DNA from: Gonioctena quinquepunctata
Lineage: Eukaryota; Arthropoda; Insecta; Coleoptera; Chrysomelidae
Length of the DNA stretch: 64,000 bases
Assembly (NCBI GenBank): GCA_018342105.1
Contig: JAFIRS010003441.1
Location: 1 to 64,000 of the forward strand
Reading direction: 5' to 3'
Of this stretch, positions 42,411 to 54,362 are shown one piece after another. The translations under genes and the position numbers were made by a program. The notes under the pieces are model-generated. The model did no database searches and was not told the origin of the DNA. It saw nothing but the letters and a program-made list of their open reading frames with translations. Each line of letters starts with the position of its first letter. Position 1 is the first letter of the stretch.

Positions 42411-44310
42411 ATCTTTTTTTTTTTTTTTTATGTTCTGGTTTCCACGAAAAGGGATATCCTGTAATGTTCAGAGAACATCGTGGGAACCAAGGGAAAGAAG
42501 GGAGGAGTTGGGGTTCTGTCGTAAATTTCTGAAGGTTGTATGCCTCGGGGAACACCCCCCTAGGCAATGAGTTCCAAAGCCTCGCTGTTCGTTGGATGAA
42601 GCGAGTCTTTGGAAAGTGATGTTCTGCAGGTCTCCAAAGTGACCACGAAGGGTGTGATGACTGAACTTGCGGGTTAATCTCGAAGAGACTGCCAAAGCAG
42701 GACGATTGTTGATATTTCAGAAGAGCATAGCCCATGAAAATATCTATAAAATAGAGACAAATCGCCAACTTTTCTACGGTGTTCCAGACAAGTGGCGAGT
42801 TTGTAGCTAGGCATCACCGCGAGACGAATTGCCCTTTTGGACAGAATCCAATAGCCTCAGGATATGTTTAGGTGCCGCACTCCAAATATGGGAACAGTAT
42901 TCCAGGACAGGTCGGATCTGTGCCTTATAGATCATAAGCAGCTGACTGGGGTGAAATAGCTCTTGACGAAACAAAAACCAAGTTTTGGGATGCACTTTTG
43001 GCAATGGACCTCACGTGATTTTCCCAGGAAAGGTTATTGCTGATAGTAATACCAAGCATCGATATGGATGATTTCAGTGGTATGGTTACTCCTGACAAAG
43101 TTATGTTAGGCACAGTGAGATCGGCTTTTCTAGAGAAAAGACATGCTTGTGTTTTGTTTGCATTGAATTCTACCAAGTTATTAGATCCCCATTCGAGAAT
43201 TGTTGCTAAGTCCATATTTATATTATTAACATTTCTTCCTCGTTCATTTCTGGTTTCACGGGCTGATATAGGGGCCCTGGAGAGAAGCGGTATGGAGGGT
43301 ACTATCATCGGCAAAGCTGTGTACTGGACATGAAGTTGCTTTCAACAGGTCGTTGATGTGAAGTAGAAATAGTGTTGGTGCGAGAATAGATCCTTGGGGA
43401 ACACCAGCATTTATGAGTAGAGTGTCAGATGAAACTCCATCGACCACTACATGGAGAGACCTGTTTGAGAGAAAACTAGCAAGCAGAGAACACAGCTGAG
43501 GGGCAAGCCATAAGGCGGAAGCTTGGCGAGGAGTCCCTGGTGCCAAACTCGATCGAAGCCTTGGAGATATCTAATGCCACAGCTAAAGTTTCTCCATACT
43601 TTTCAATAGATAGCTGCCATATATGTGAGGCGTAGCGAGCAGGTCACCAGTTGATCTCTGATGGCGGAAGCCATATTGCCTATCGTTGACAATTCCTGAG
43701 TCTTCCAGATATTTCATGAGCTCGATGTTGATGGCTTTTTCCATGACCTTTGAAATAATAGATAGCAGTGCGATAGGTCTGTAGTTGCTAGGTAGGGCCT
43801 TTTGCCTTTTTAGGGACTGGCTGTACTCTTGCAATTTTCCAATTGGACGGAAATACCCCAAATTGTAAGAGTGGTTGAACAACTTGCAAAGAACAGGTGT
43901 TAGTTCGGGGCACATTTCTTGAGAACAATCGGGGATTCCGTCAGATCCACAGGCTTTGTTGGTGTTGAGACCCAGCAAAATCTTTCTGATAGTACGTTGG
44001 CGAAAGGTGATCTCGGGCATGTGACTGTCAATAGGTGTAAGTGAAGTTTCTTCCCACAGCTTTGAGGTTGTTTTCCGATAACCAGAGTGGAATTTCCAGC
44101 AAATAGGTGCGCAAAGATATTGGCTTTTTCCTGGGCAGTCGTTGCTAGTGTTCCATCTTCTTTGGTTAGAGGAGGAAATGAGCTGGAAGTGAAGTTTCTT
44201 CCCACAGCTTTGGCGAAAGACCAAAATGAACGGGATCCGTTAGGACATTCAACAAGTTTTGATCTTATTTTGGCATTGTGGGCGTCTTTTGAGCATTCTG
44301 GAAGAAATTT
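42411..44310 (-). mobile_element. Jockey/CR1-like LINE, 5'-truncated
   Basis: It is a - strand copy of the family at 29574-31269. Poly-T at 42411-42430 is its A tail. RT motif C is intact here (FADDSTLHT near 43300) with motif B GVPQGSILAPTLF near 43370, and SNYRPIALLSIISKVMEKAI near 43750. Frames are broken at several points, and the stretch AGCTGTGGGAAGAAACTTCA is duplicated near 44050 and 44190. Its 5' part (SKDAHNAKIRSKLVECPNGS) ends ~100 bases before XPC copy 1. Confidence 0.85.
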
Positions 44311-44423
44311 AAAATAGGGAGCTAATAGATAAAAAAATTCATATGTATTTTCACTAGCCCATTTCCAATATACATCATAGACCATTGAGATCTATTTTTT
44401 TTCACAGATATACCCACCACAAA

Positions 44424-47023
44424 ATGCGTCGTACAAGGAGATCAGTTAAAAATTTGGCAGTAGTTGAGAGCAGCAGTGATAGTGAAGATGAAGTTCCTTT
44501 GAAGAAACTCAAACCAACCCCCAAAAAAACCGGAAAAATTGGAAAATCTACCAGCCCCCAAAAAACAAATACCAATGGTTCATCTTCCAGTGAAAGTGAC
44601 ATTGAAAATTATCTTCAGCGTGCAGATAAAATCGATTTTTCATCATTTGTCACTAATCAGAAGAAAGATGTAAATGAATTCGATAAAATAGAAAAAGACA
44701 TGTTTTCTGGAGTTACCAGACTTAGTGACTCGTCAGACTCAGATCTAGAGGACGTCAAAGAGGAGCAACCCAGTAAGCAAGGGCCAGTAATACAGGAAAT
44801 GAAAGCAGAAGAGAGTCCACCTGGAACAAAACTCAATTTTCACCAACTCGAGGAATACACCCGTAAACTAGACGAAGCAAAAAAACAAGTTGAACAGTAC
44901 AATGCCAAGAAGAAAACAGAAGAAGGCAATATGGACATATCAAACTTATTGGCAAAAGGCGAATCAAAGCAAATGACTCTCGATAACATCAAAGAAGAAG
45001 ATTTACATCCCAGTGATTTTGAGAGCTCCGGGGATGATTGGGAAGAGGTCAAAGTAAAGGATCAGCAGGATAGCAAGGAAGCGGCCTCCTCGGTACCTAA
45101 AACTGGTCTGCAAATAACCATCGGTGACATGCCAGACAACTGCAAGAAAAAGAAGGGTTACGATTTATTGGCAGCTATGAAGAGACGCCTCAACCGAATC
45201 AGAAAAGAAAACCAACTTTACGTCCACAAGGTGCATCTGCTGTGTTGGATAGCTCACGGAAACTATGTCAATTCGGTTCTCAATAGTACTAATATTCTGG
45301 GAATAGCTCTCTCGCTCTTACCTTCTGACAAATGCTATCCGTCTAACAGGACAGACCTCGGTTACCTCGAGCAAATCGTGCAGTGGTACAAAAAATCAAT
45401 GAAAATTGTAGAAAAGCCTCCTCCAAAAGAGTTGGAGTTGACGAATTCCCTACAAATGCAAATGAATAAAAAAGAAGCTTTCAATAAAAAAATGTACGTC
45501 CTTATTTTCATAGCTATACTGAGAGCACTGGGAATCCAATGCAGACTGGTTCTCTCTTTACAAGTAGAACCTCTGCGACCTCCAGCTAGCGAACTGCACT
45601 CTTTGTCTAAGGAAGAAGATCTGAAAAAAGCTAAGGGTAGTAAAAGTACCACATCTTCTAAGGAAAAACTCAAAACAAAAAAAACAAAAAAAAAAAAAAA
45701 AACGAATAGAAGATTCATCCAAGAACAAAAATTCCAAGGAAGAAAAAATCTAAAGGAAGGGTCTCCAAAATAGAAGAAAAACCCACTTCAAAAAATGAAA
45801 AGAAAGAGAAACGTGTTGAAAATTCTTTCAAAAAAGATACAAATTCGAAAGATGGAAAACAATCCAAGAGGAATGATTCAAGCACTGATCTTGATAAAGA
45901 AAAATCCCTCAAGAGTAGCAGGGTGTCCCGTTCCAAACCTCAGGAGGAAGAAAAATCCAAACCTCCGGAGAAAGAACGTTCCAAACCTCAGGAGAAAGTA
46001 AGTTCCAAACTTCGAGGTAAAGAACGTTCCAAACCTCAGGAGAAAGAAAAAACATCAAACAAACGTGTGAGCAGTGCCAATAAAAGTAGTTTATCTGTGC
46101 CAAAAGAGAGTAAAACCCGATCCAAAAGTAGCTCTGAAAGCACTTCCAAGAACACAGACAGTAAAAAGCCACGCTCAAAATCTAATAGCGATGTTATCAA
46201 AGAAAAGCCTCCGCCACGGACTAGGGCCAAGAAAGTCCCTCAACTTGACGGAGTTAACGATTCATCAGACGAGCCGAGTTCTGTATATCAACTAGACGGA
46301 GTAAATGACGAGAAGAGCTCCAAAACAGATAGACCCAACTTCAAAAAACTCCGAACATCCCAGAGATCTTGTGCAGTGAAAAAACATCCCAGTCGTTTGA
46401 AAGTAGACGATGATGATGATGATTTTGAAGAACCTTTTGAAGATTCGGAGGATGATTTTGTTCCGAGCCCCGAGTCTGAGGAGGAATCAGGAGATGATGT
46501 GGAAGAAGATTCAGAAAATGAATTCGAACCGAGCCCCCAGAAAAGATTTAGTTTTTCAAAGAAGCCTAACCTGTCAAACTTGAGGAGATCCATGCCTAGT
46601 GGACATCGAAGAGGGCAGTTGGATGTCAAAAACGATATAATGAACTTGATCAAAGGGCGTATTTCCGAGCAAAGGCACATTGACCGCAGCAAGCTGGCGA
46701 ATAAAAGAAAAAGTAAATACCAGACGAGCGATTCGGATAGTGACTGCATGGTGGAACCCATAAAGAAAAAGCAACATGACAGTGACAGCGATTTGGAGTA
46801 CTTCGTTCCCAAGACAAAGGTCAAGAAAAGAGTAAGCGTCAAAAAAGTGTTGCCGCAGTTGCCTGGAATGAAAATTATTTCGGACGACAGCGATCTGGAT
46901 GAAGCGGGTAAAAAAAAGAAGAAGGGGCTCAATGTTTGGGTGGAAGTATTCCTAGAAGCGGAGGAAAAGTGGATTACAGCTGACCTTGTTAAGGGACAAG
47001 TTCATTGTGTCAACGAGTTATAT
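44424..47023 (+). CDS. XPC copy 1 exon 1, two apparent frameshifts
   Basis: The acceptor TTTTTTCACAG lies just upstream (44406-44407), so a non-coding 5' exon is likely. The start is ATG 44424, matching copy 2. The frame is open to the A run at 45686, then needs +1. The next 15 codons (RIEDSSKNKNSKEE) need a second +1 at 45743 before KGRVSKIEEKPTSKNEK. The length 2600 is 3n+2, consistent with two extra bases. The donor is TTATAT|GTAAGT, phase 0. A repeated SKPQEKE unit occurs near 45930-46045. Confidence 0.8.
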
Positions 47024-48806
47024 GTAAGTGAAGATTTAATCTAAATTTTACATAGAATTACAAACTCCAATCAAATATCTATTACAAGCATAAATTAACT
47101 CTTTTAACTAGTTCAGACAGATTATAAACAATCGGATATTTTATCAATTTATTTTTTTAAGCTATCTTATAAGGTTCCTTAATTTCAATTTATCTTCACT
47201 GCAAGGGTCCAAAACAGTTTATGTGCTGCAAGAAGAGATGGAAGTTTTACCTTCAAACTTTCTATTTAATGTTGAGTTGGATTTTTTTTTGTTCGTTGTT
47301 CATTCTAAGTTAAATAATATTGAAATTACAGTTGATAAATTGCAGCATCCACTGTTAATTTCCTTACACATTATATGACAGTTTTCCATTGCCTATAGAA
47401 CCTTCAAATTTATACATTCTGAAAGTTGGATTTCGAGTTGTCTTTCAGTCTTTATTTTTTCAATAAGAGGGTCTTTGGACATATGTATCTAATTCATTAT
47501 CATTCTTAATGCCCCTATGATTATATTAGATAAAAGGTCATTTACATAAAGTATCAAAAGCAAAATTTTAAGAGTACAAGCGACGCTATATCAACAGTAT
47601 TGCAAATGGTGTATAATGAAATCAACAGTGGGGAAGCCACTGCAGCAGTGCTTTGTGACTTATCCAAAGCTTTCGACTGTGTCAATCACAGTATTTTGCT
47701 TCGGAAACTCACAAGATATGGTTTTAGGGACAACAGTCATATTTGGATTAGATCATACCTTTCTGATAGAAAACAATTCGTAAGAATGTCGTCTAACTCG
47801 GACGTTGGAGAGATAAATTGTGGAGTACCTCAAGGCTCTGTATTAGGTCCTATTCTGTTTCTATTGTATATCAATGACTTGACCAACATATCGATTACAG
47901 GAAGCTTTACCTTATTTGCTGACGACACCACATTATTGTGGCATGACAAGGACAAAAACAGATTGCATAACAGAATGTGCCAAGACATACAAAAATGAAG
48001 AACTGGTGTGACTCAAATCTTTTATCATTGAATACCAGCAAAATAAATATATTAGCATTCAAGTGTAATATACCTGATATCCCCCTCGGCAATGACATAA
48101 TAAAAAATAACTCCACTTTGAAATTCTTGGGAGTCTATTTAGACGAAAATTTAAAATTCTCTCAGCATATTGCACACATCAACAAAAAATTGGCATCAGG
48201 CTGTTACGCAATGAGAAACGTTTCTAAGGAACTGGGGTTTGCTGCAGCGAAGGTGGTGTACTATGCCTTAATAGACTCTCATCTAAGGTATGGTATACCC
48301 TTTTGGGGTGTCTGCAGTAAACAACTTATGCAATCGGTTTTGTCTTGCAGAAAAGGGCTATTAGGTACTTATGTAAAGCGAAATGGCGGATTCATGTAAA
48401 CCCCTTTTGAGAACATAGAATCCTTCACGGTTATTTCAATATTCATATTGGAAACCGTATCGATTATACATAAAAATAGGGAGAAGTATGAATCCACAGC
48501 CACATACCACACAAGGCGGTCAAATGAACTGAATCTACCAATTCCAAAAACATGTTTTGTTCAAAACTCGTTGATATATAATGGAATCAGGATGTACAAT
48601 AAACTTCCCAATGAAATCAAAGAGACTTCTTTTATCATATTCAGAAATAAATGTAAAAAACTATTAAGTGATAAAGCCTATTATGACCTACAAGAATATT
48701 TTGATGATGCCCTGTAATTTATAATGTGTAGTATTTGCGATTGTACTGTGTGAAAAATATAATTCTAAGTCTAGTTCTTGTCCTGTAACCTTTGTATATG
48801 TACATA

Positions 48807-48865
<59 letters not shown>

Positions 48866-51800
48866 TTTATATTTTGATTCAATTATTGACACATTTTATA
48901 TTTCATGTTTATATTAGTATTATTATTTATGACATTGTGTTTGTAACAAGAATTCTATTCTTAAACAATAAACATATTATTATTATTATTATGGTCCAAG
49001 GACATAACCTTGAGGAACTCTAGAATATATACCTTTGTTGTCGGACCGAATTTATCCTAGTGTTACACAGGAAATATTTTCAAAGACATAATTGTATTCA
49101 ACAAGCTTACCTCACAGGAGAAACTAAAAAATATTTATCCATTCTATCAAAAGTGGTGCTTTGATCCACAACCTCATTTTCTGTCAAGTTCTGTGAATTG
49201 GTTTTTCAATGAATAAATAAATAATAATAAACGTTATTTATTGGTAATTAACGAAAGGCCATCCATCGACCAAATTCCTTCAGCCAGTGAACAATATTTT
49301 TACATAAATATGTGTTAAACAATAGTACATGTAAGAATGTGCGTTTGCAATAGGTACATGAATAAAAAAAACATTATTCTGTCTCTGATATTATTTCCCA
49401 TATTGTCTTTTCAGGATATTTGTATTTTGACTGATGCCTTTCTGGTCGTTCCTTGAAGAGTTTGTTGAGAATATGCATGTGAGATCAGCAAGTCTGTTTT
49501 AGATTGGTTTTAATCTGTTCTTCATATAAGAGAATGTTTGAAGGGTTATGACATAGTTTTGAGGATGTGGGTGTTTCTGCTACTTTAAAGTTGTTCAATG
49601 CTGGTCTTCGGCGGCTTGAGAGTATTATGTGAGCATATTCTAAAAGTGGATAACATATCATCTTACATATTCTTGTTGGTGTCTTTACATTGATTCCTTG
49701 ATTTTTGTAGGTCATTTTTCTTGGTATGCATTTATTTTTATTGTTCTTGGTGTGGTTATTGAAGTTGAGTTTTTGATCCATATTTATACCTAGGTATTTT
49801 GTTGATGGTCTGCTTTCAAGGATGGTAGTGGTAAGATTTGTTGATGGATTGTGGTGGAAGATAATGAATTGAGGATGTTGAAGTTGTAGAGTTTGTATAG
49901 GATTCCTTCGTGCCAAACACTATCAAATGCTTTGTTGATATCCAGAAATAGAGCTGCTGAGTGTTGGTTTGTAAGTCTGGATGTTTGATGTTGACTGCTA
50001 ATGGGTGTGTTGTGTCCTTTTTTTCCTGAATCCAAATTGGTAGTCCAAAATGTTGGTGATAACATGAGGAATAACACATTGTTTTATGTAGTTTTCATAG
50101 TTTTTACCAATTACTGGAAGGAGAGTCTGTCTGTAGTTGAAAGTTTGTGAGTGATTGGAGTTGGATTTTGGGATCGTAATTATTATACCCTCTTTCCACT
50201 GTGCACGGAAGTAATGGTTGTTGAGACAGTATTTATATATTGCGATAATGTGTTGGTGAATTTCCTGATCCAGTGCTCTAAAGATTTTCCTTGATATTTG
50301 GTCATTTCCTGGTGCCGTATTTTTCTCCCAGTTTATTATGTCATATATGTCTTTATTAACATTTTGTTCCTCATTGTTTTGGTTATTGTTGAAATGAATG
50401 TTATACCAATTAGTGACTGTTTCATAGTGGTCTTGATCGAATGTGGCATTGTTGTCTTTTTGAAAAGCCGTTTCGAAGTGTCTGGCAAAACAGTCCGGTT
50501 TGCCTTCATCGGTTGAAATTTCTTGTCCATTGTTTTCCAGATTTGTTGTGTTGTTGTTTGTTATGTATTTGGAGAGTTTTCTAATTTGGTCCCACTAGTT
50601 TTTCCCTTTTTGGATGTTTATTTCTTGGCATGCTTCTAACCATTTGTGTTCTCTGAATTGCAAAATTAATTTCTGAATGTTCTTACTGTAGCTATGATGT
50701 TACGTTTCAGCTCTGGTTCTTATGTCACTTTATTTTCTCTATAAATTCTTCTTTTGTTTTTTATCAGCTTTATGAATGAATGGAGGAATTTTGTGGGCAT
50801 AGTATTTTGTTTTTGGCGAATGTAAGTTTTTCGTTGAATGCTCTGATGTGATTTTTATCAATAGTTGTTTGCCTTTCGATAAATTGTTCCATTTCCACAT
50901 TTACTTTTTCCATGTCACATTTGTTAAAATTTATTTTATATTAATCTTCATATTTAAAATAATTTCTATTGCTAGATGGTCTGGTCCAAGATCTACATGT
51001 GTGTCAATTTGGTCTATGTTGTTTTCCAGATTACTTTTGAATAAAATTAGATCTGGGGTACTGTCTGGATTATTTTCAATCAGAAAGTTGGGTGGTGTTT
51101 CTGATTTCTTGAAAGGATAATTCTGAAGGAATGAGTTGATTTGTCTATTGCGAGCTTGATTTGTGTTGAAGTCTCCTATGATTATTGCATATTTGTCTAG
51201 GGTGTCAGCTTTGGTGTATATTGTTTCCTCGATGTTGGGAGATGTGTGATGTATATATACAAAAAATATATTTAGTTTATCGTTCATGAATGATATGGAG
51301 AAGTGTGTTGCTTCATTTAGGATGTGGTTGATTCTAGGGGCATTATCTTTGATTATACTCAGGGCGGGGTTTGCTTGAACTAGGCTTCCTCCTCTTGCAT
51401 TGTTTATAATGAATCCGTCTTTCCTAATAATATTCCAGTTTATATGGCTGAATAAATGTTAGATTTGATTTATAGGCATATAGAAAAATTTTCATTTGAT
51501 CCAATATTATTTTTTAATAACTACAAAACACCTGAAAACCAATATTGGACAATAATTTTAGAATATTCATATTGTTCATTTATATTAATTAGATTTTTCA
51601 TTTCAGAGTAGAGCAACTCATCCTGTATCTTATATCGTTGCTTGGAATAATGACGACACCCTGAAAGATGTTACTAGAAGATACTGCAAAAGTTTTAATA
51701 CAATCACTCGCAAGATGAGAGTAGATGCCAAATGGTGGGAAGAGACCCTCAAGCCGTTCTTGGGTAAGAATACTGCCAGAAACAGAGAAGAGGATGAAGA

Positions 51801-53644
51801 TCTGAACAGGCAGCAACTGGATCAACCCATGCCGAAGGCAATATCCGAGTAAGTAGTCAAAAATCATATGTAATAACAATATTAAAATTGTCACATCAGA
51901 TCAAGGTAAAGGTAAACTTAATAAAATTGGTTTTAATGTCTTTTATTCCTAAGAATATAGAGGTCACCAATCTGTTCATCCTCCCCCCCCCAGGGAAGCA
52001 GCCTGGCTCCTCTTTTGTTTTCCCTGTTTATTGATGATATAGGATTGAGTATTGAGAGTCCAATTTTATTATTTCCGATGATCTGATTTTTTTTGTGTTA
52101 TAGAGTCACCTAATGACTATCAAATATTACATACAAATGTAAATACTCTACCTTCTCCAACAAACATAACACCCTTGACTATAACTACTCAATAAACAAT
52201 TGTTTATTAGTAAGAACTGAGAGTTGTAAAGACTTGGGAATATATCTTGACATAAAACTTTCACTTTCACATAGAAAAAAGTGTATCTCACATCAGATCA
52301 CTAGTATCTGTTCAACGACAGTTCATGAAATATGTTACCTACAAACTAGATGGTGTCTTCCTACTCAGGGAATACATAACAATATTTTGTTGAGGCGTCT
52401 TAATTTTCTATCTCTGAAAGACAGGAGAACTTTTATTCTTGTTGTATTCTCTACAAACTAGATAGGAAACAAATTCCACTGATTCAAGTTTCGTTCAACT
52501 GAATAATTTATTGTCGATATAGCTTCTTTGTTCTGTAAATTAAATCTTGATTTTTGTTGAAAATTAATACTTTGAAGTAAACAAAAATAATTGTCTTGCA
52601 GATTTTATACACCTACATGATACTGTGACTTTTTTCAAGGTATAAAAACCATCCTCTATATGCTTTGAGAAGACATTTGCTCAAGTTTGAAGACTTTTAT
52701 CCTCCAGAAATTCAACCACTGGGTTTTGTGAGAGGGGAACCAGTTTATCCCAGAAACTGCGTGTATGTTTGTAAATCGAGAGAAATTTGGTTGAAAGAAG
52801 CTAGAGTCGTCAAACCTGGAGAGAAACCTTATAAAATTGTTAAGGCAAGACCGAAATATGACAGGGTAAGTCAGCTTGGGAGTGCCCCAAGGATCAGTTA
52901 TGGGTCCCATCCCCTTGATCATTTATGTTTTTTTTTTCATGCATAAAAAAGTGTGGCTAGAAGTTATTCTTTATTTTCAGTTATCCAACAAAATGATTAC
53001 AGACCAATTGTTGGAAATTTTCGGTCCGTGGCAGACAATGGATTATGATCCGCCGACAGCCGAAAACGGGATCGTGCCTAGGAACGCCTTTGGCAATGTG
53101 GAACTCTTCAAAACCTGCATGTTGCCCAAAGGCACTGTTCATCTCAAACGTAAGAATTTTATTCACCGTCTAACTTTTATTCATTACGTTAGTGTGTTTT
53201 TTTTCAGTTCCTGGTCTCAACAGGGTATGCAAAAAGTTGAATATCGACTGCGCTACCGCCATTGTTGGATTCGATTTCCATGGCGGTTGGAGTCACCCCA
53301 CCTATGACGGATTTGTTGTTTGCCAAGAATTCGAAGACCAGGTTGTCGCTGCATGGGAAGTTGTAAGTAGAACTCATATACAAGATAAATGTTATCGATC
53401 TAATTTTTCTATTTTTTTTTAGGAACAAGAGGAAATTGAGAGGAAAGAAATAGCGAAAATCGATGCCAGAGTCTATGGCAATTGGAGAAAACTCATAAAA
53501 GGGCTGCTGATTCGTGAAAGGCTGAAGAGGAAATACGACTTTGGGGGAGAAGGTTCCACAGACGGAAACGATAAAAAGAAGGGCAAGGGTCCCAAGCCGA
53601 AAGCGAAGAAAAGCACTATACAAAGTGATACTGAATCTGATTGA
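44424..53644 (+). CDS. XPC/Rad4 damage-recognition protein, copy 1 (frame lesions)
   Basis: XPC binds distorted DNA and starts global-genome nucleotide excision repair in the nucleus. Exons are 44424-47023, 51607-51848, 52640-52865, 52981-53149, 53208-53362 and 53423-53644. The basic N-terminus MRRTRRSVK is followed by Ser/Asp-rich sequence. The Rad4 transglutaminase-like domain begins near residue 250 (MKRRLNRIRK, VHKVHLLCWIAHGNYVN, RALGIQCRLVLSLQ). A Lys-rich linker and NVWVEVFLEAEEKWITADLV follow. BHD1-3 lie in exons 3-5 (RRHLLKFEDFYPPEIQPLGF, GPWQTMDYDPP, GFDFHGGWSHP). Exon 6 ends GNWRKLIKGLLIRERLKRKY plus a tail. Two +1 shifts, at the 17-A run 45686-45702 and the 6-A run 45743-45748, break exon 1. 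Everything else is open (~1203 residues if corrected). Confidence 0.85.
45686..45748 (+). other. Frame-breaking A runs in XPC copy 1
   Basis: A run of 17 A at 45686-45702 and one of 6 A at 45743-45748 mark the two points where the reading frame must move by one base. Copy 2 is unbroken in the matching linker. Confidence 0.75.
47570..48992 (+). mobile_element. LINE (Jockey/CR1-like), 5'-truncated
   Basis: RT motif A is VLCDLSKAFDCVNHSIL, B is GVPQGSVLGPILFLLYINDL and C is LFADDTTLLWH. Then LKFLGVYLDENLKFSQHI and LRYGIPFWGVCSKQ follow, ending KLLSDKAYYDLQEYFDDAL at 48717. Frame shifts occur near 47995 and 48395. The 3' UTR has a (TA)n run and ends in (ATT)n at about 48968-48992. Confidence 0.85.
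48819..48855 (+). repeat. TA microsatellite
   Basis: A (TA)n run in the LINE 3' UTR. Confidence 0.9.
49240..51440 (-). mobile_element. Decayed LINE with endonuclease and RT remnants
   Basis: On -, the APE-type endonuclease comes first: NARGGSLVQANPALSIIKDN near 51390, then NIFFVYIHHTSPNIEE, IIIGDFNTNQARN, TPDLILF and LGPDHLAIE to ~50940. RT remnants follow (KAFDSVWHEGILYKLYNF near 49910), then STKYLGINMDQKLNFNNHTK near 49790 and ICYPLLEYAHIILSSRRRP. There are many stops and frame changes. It is a more complete but older copy than the other LINEs here. Confidence 0.75.
51607..51848 (+). CDS. XPC copy 1 exon 2
   Basis: Acceptor ATTTCAG|AGT, donor TCCGA|GTAAGT. It encodes SRATHPVSYIVAWNND, DVTRRYCKSFNT, KMRVDAKWWEETL and LDQPMPKAIS, the end of the transglutaminase-like domain. 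Phase 2. Confidence 0.92.
51980..52470 (+). mobile_element. RT remnant in XPC copy 1 intron 2
   Basis: QGSSLAPLLFSLFIDDIGL near 51990-52045 is motif B plus the following strand. A later piece CKDLGIYLDIKLSLSHRK near 52220 is the LG-LD-L-F thumb motif. The part between, including motif C, is decayed. Confidence 0.6.
52640..52865 (+). CDS. XPC copy 1 exon 3 (BHD1)
   Basis: Acceptor TTTCAAG|GTA, donor ACAGG|GTAAGT. It encodes YKNHPLYALRRHLLKFEDFY, GFVRGEPVYPRNCVY and KPGEKPYKIVKARP, the first beta-hairpin domain. It ends in phase 0. Confidence 0.93.
52981..53149 (+). CDS. XPC copy 1 exon 4 (BHD2)
   Basis: Acceptor TTTTCAG|TTA, donor CAAAC|GTAAGA. It encodes IFGPWQTMDYDPPTAENGIV, PRNAFGNVELF and MLPKGTVHLK. 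It ends in phase 1. Confidence 0.92.
53208..53362 (+). CDS. XPC copy 1 exon 5 (BHD3)
   Basis: Acceptor TTTTCAG|TTC, donor GAAGTT|GTAAGT. It encodes PGLNRVCKKLNIDCATAIVG and FDFHGGWSHPTYDGFVVC, the damage-sensing third hairpin domain. Confidence 0.93.
53423..53644 (+). CDS. XPC copy 1 exon 6 (last)
   Basis: Acceptor TTTTTAG|GAA. It encodes IDARVYGNWRKLIKGLLIRE and RLKRKY, then a basic/acidic tail ending in a TGA (53642-53644). Confidence 0.92.
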   Translation, partial: EQEEIERKEIAKIDARVYGNWRKLIKGLLIRERLKRKYDFGGEGSTDGNDKKKGKGPKPKAKKSTIQSDTESD

Positions 53645-53686
53645 AAGTGGTCACTATTGATCGGAAAAGTTTGTATGTAGTTACCT

Positions 53687-54362
53687 GATTCCCAGTGAGT
53701 TTATTTTCTCTTAATGTTAGGGTTAAAAAACTACCTCAAAGTTGTGAAAGTTGCATATTGTATGTGATACAAATCGCTTTCACATTAATTAGTTTATAAT
53801 GTGTTTTTTTAAGTGATCGCCGATGTCTGAAGCATCCACCTCCCTGCTTCATTTACCATTTATTCGAATGTTTTTTTTTTTTAATCAATGAGTACTTTGT
53901 ATACACTACATGAGAAGAAGGGGCCTAAAAGGGAACCCTGGGGAATTCTTCGGATCTGAGATTATATTTTTTTTAAGGTTATCGAAGTGAAAGGTTGAGG
54001 TGGATAGCTTTAGTGCATGCACTATACAGTGACTAACTGTTAAATTAAAATTTGATTCCCAGTGAGTTTGTTTTCTCTTAATGTTAGGGTTAAAAAACTA
54101 CCTCAAAGTTGTGAAAGTTGCATATTGTATGTGATACAAATCACTTTCACATTAATTAGTTTATAATATGTTTTTTAAAGTGATAGATGCTGTCTGAAGC
54201 ATCCACCTCCCTACTTCATTTACCATTTATTCGAATGAAATATATTTTTTTTATCAAGGGGCCTAGAAGGGAACCTTGGGGAATTCTTCGGATCTGAGAT
54301 ATCTTTTTTTTAAGGGTATCGAAGTGAAAGGTTGAGGTGAATAGCTTTTGTGCATGCACTTG
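53687..54362 (+). repeat. ~365-bp tandem duplication after XPC copy 1
   Basis: GATTCCCAGTGAGTTTATTT..CTCTTAATGTTAGGG, GTCTGAAGCATCCACCTCCCT and GGGGAATTCTTCGGATCTGAGA appear in both 53687-54030 and 54053-54362, differing by a few substitutions and a ~55-base indel. Each copy holds an antisense RT motif-B relic (IPQGSLLGP) near 53927-53958 and 54256-54290. Confidence 0.8.

Larger units (their letters stand above)
47490..49024 (-). mobile_element. Antisense RT fragment interrupted by a + LINE
   Basis: On -, GVPQGYVLGP is encoded at 49024-48994, while LLILYVNDLLSNIIIGAL is encoded at about 47545-47490. These two are adjacent in reverse transcriptases (motif B followed by LLF-IYINDL). The + LINE at 47570-48992 lies exactly between them. 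Confidence 0.6.
47024..51606 (+). other. XPC copy 1 intron 1, filled with LINEs
   Basis: It runs from TAT|GTAAGT to TTTCAG|AGTAGA. The same intron in copy 2 is 76 bases. The 4.5-kb difference is three LINE-derived pieces, listed separately. Confidence 0.85.

Noticed and set aside
48688..49023. Tyr/Ile repeat frames
   Set aside because: Translation of the TA microsatellite in a LINE 3' UTR.
53192..53207. Reading through the XPC copy 1 intron before exon 5
   Set aside because: GT-AG sites restore exact phase and conserved sequence; read-through is out of frame.
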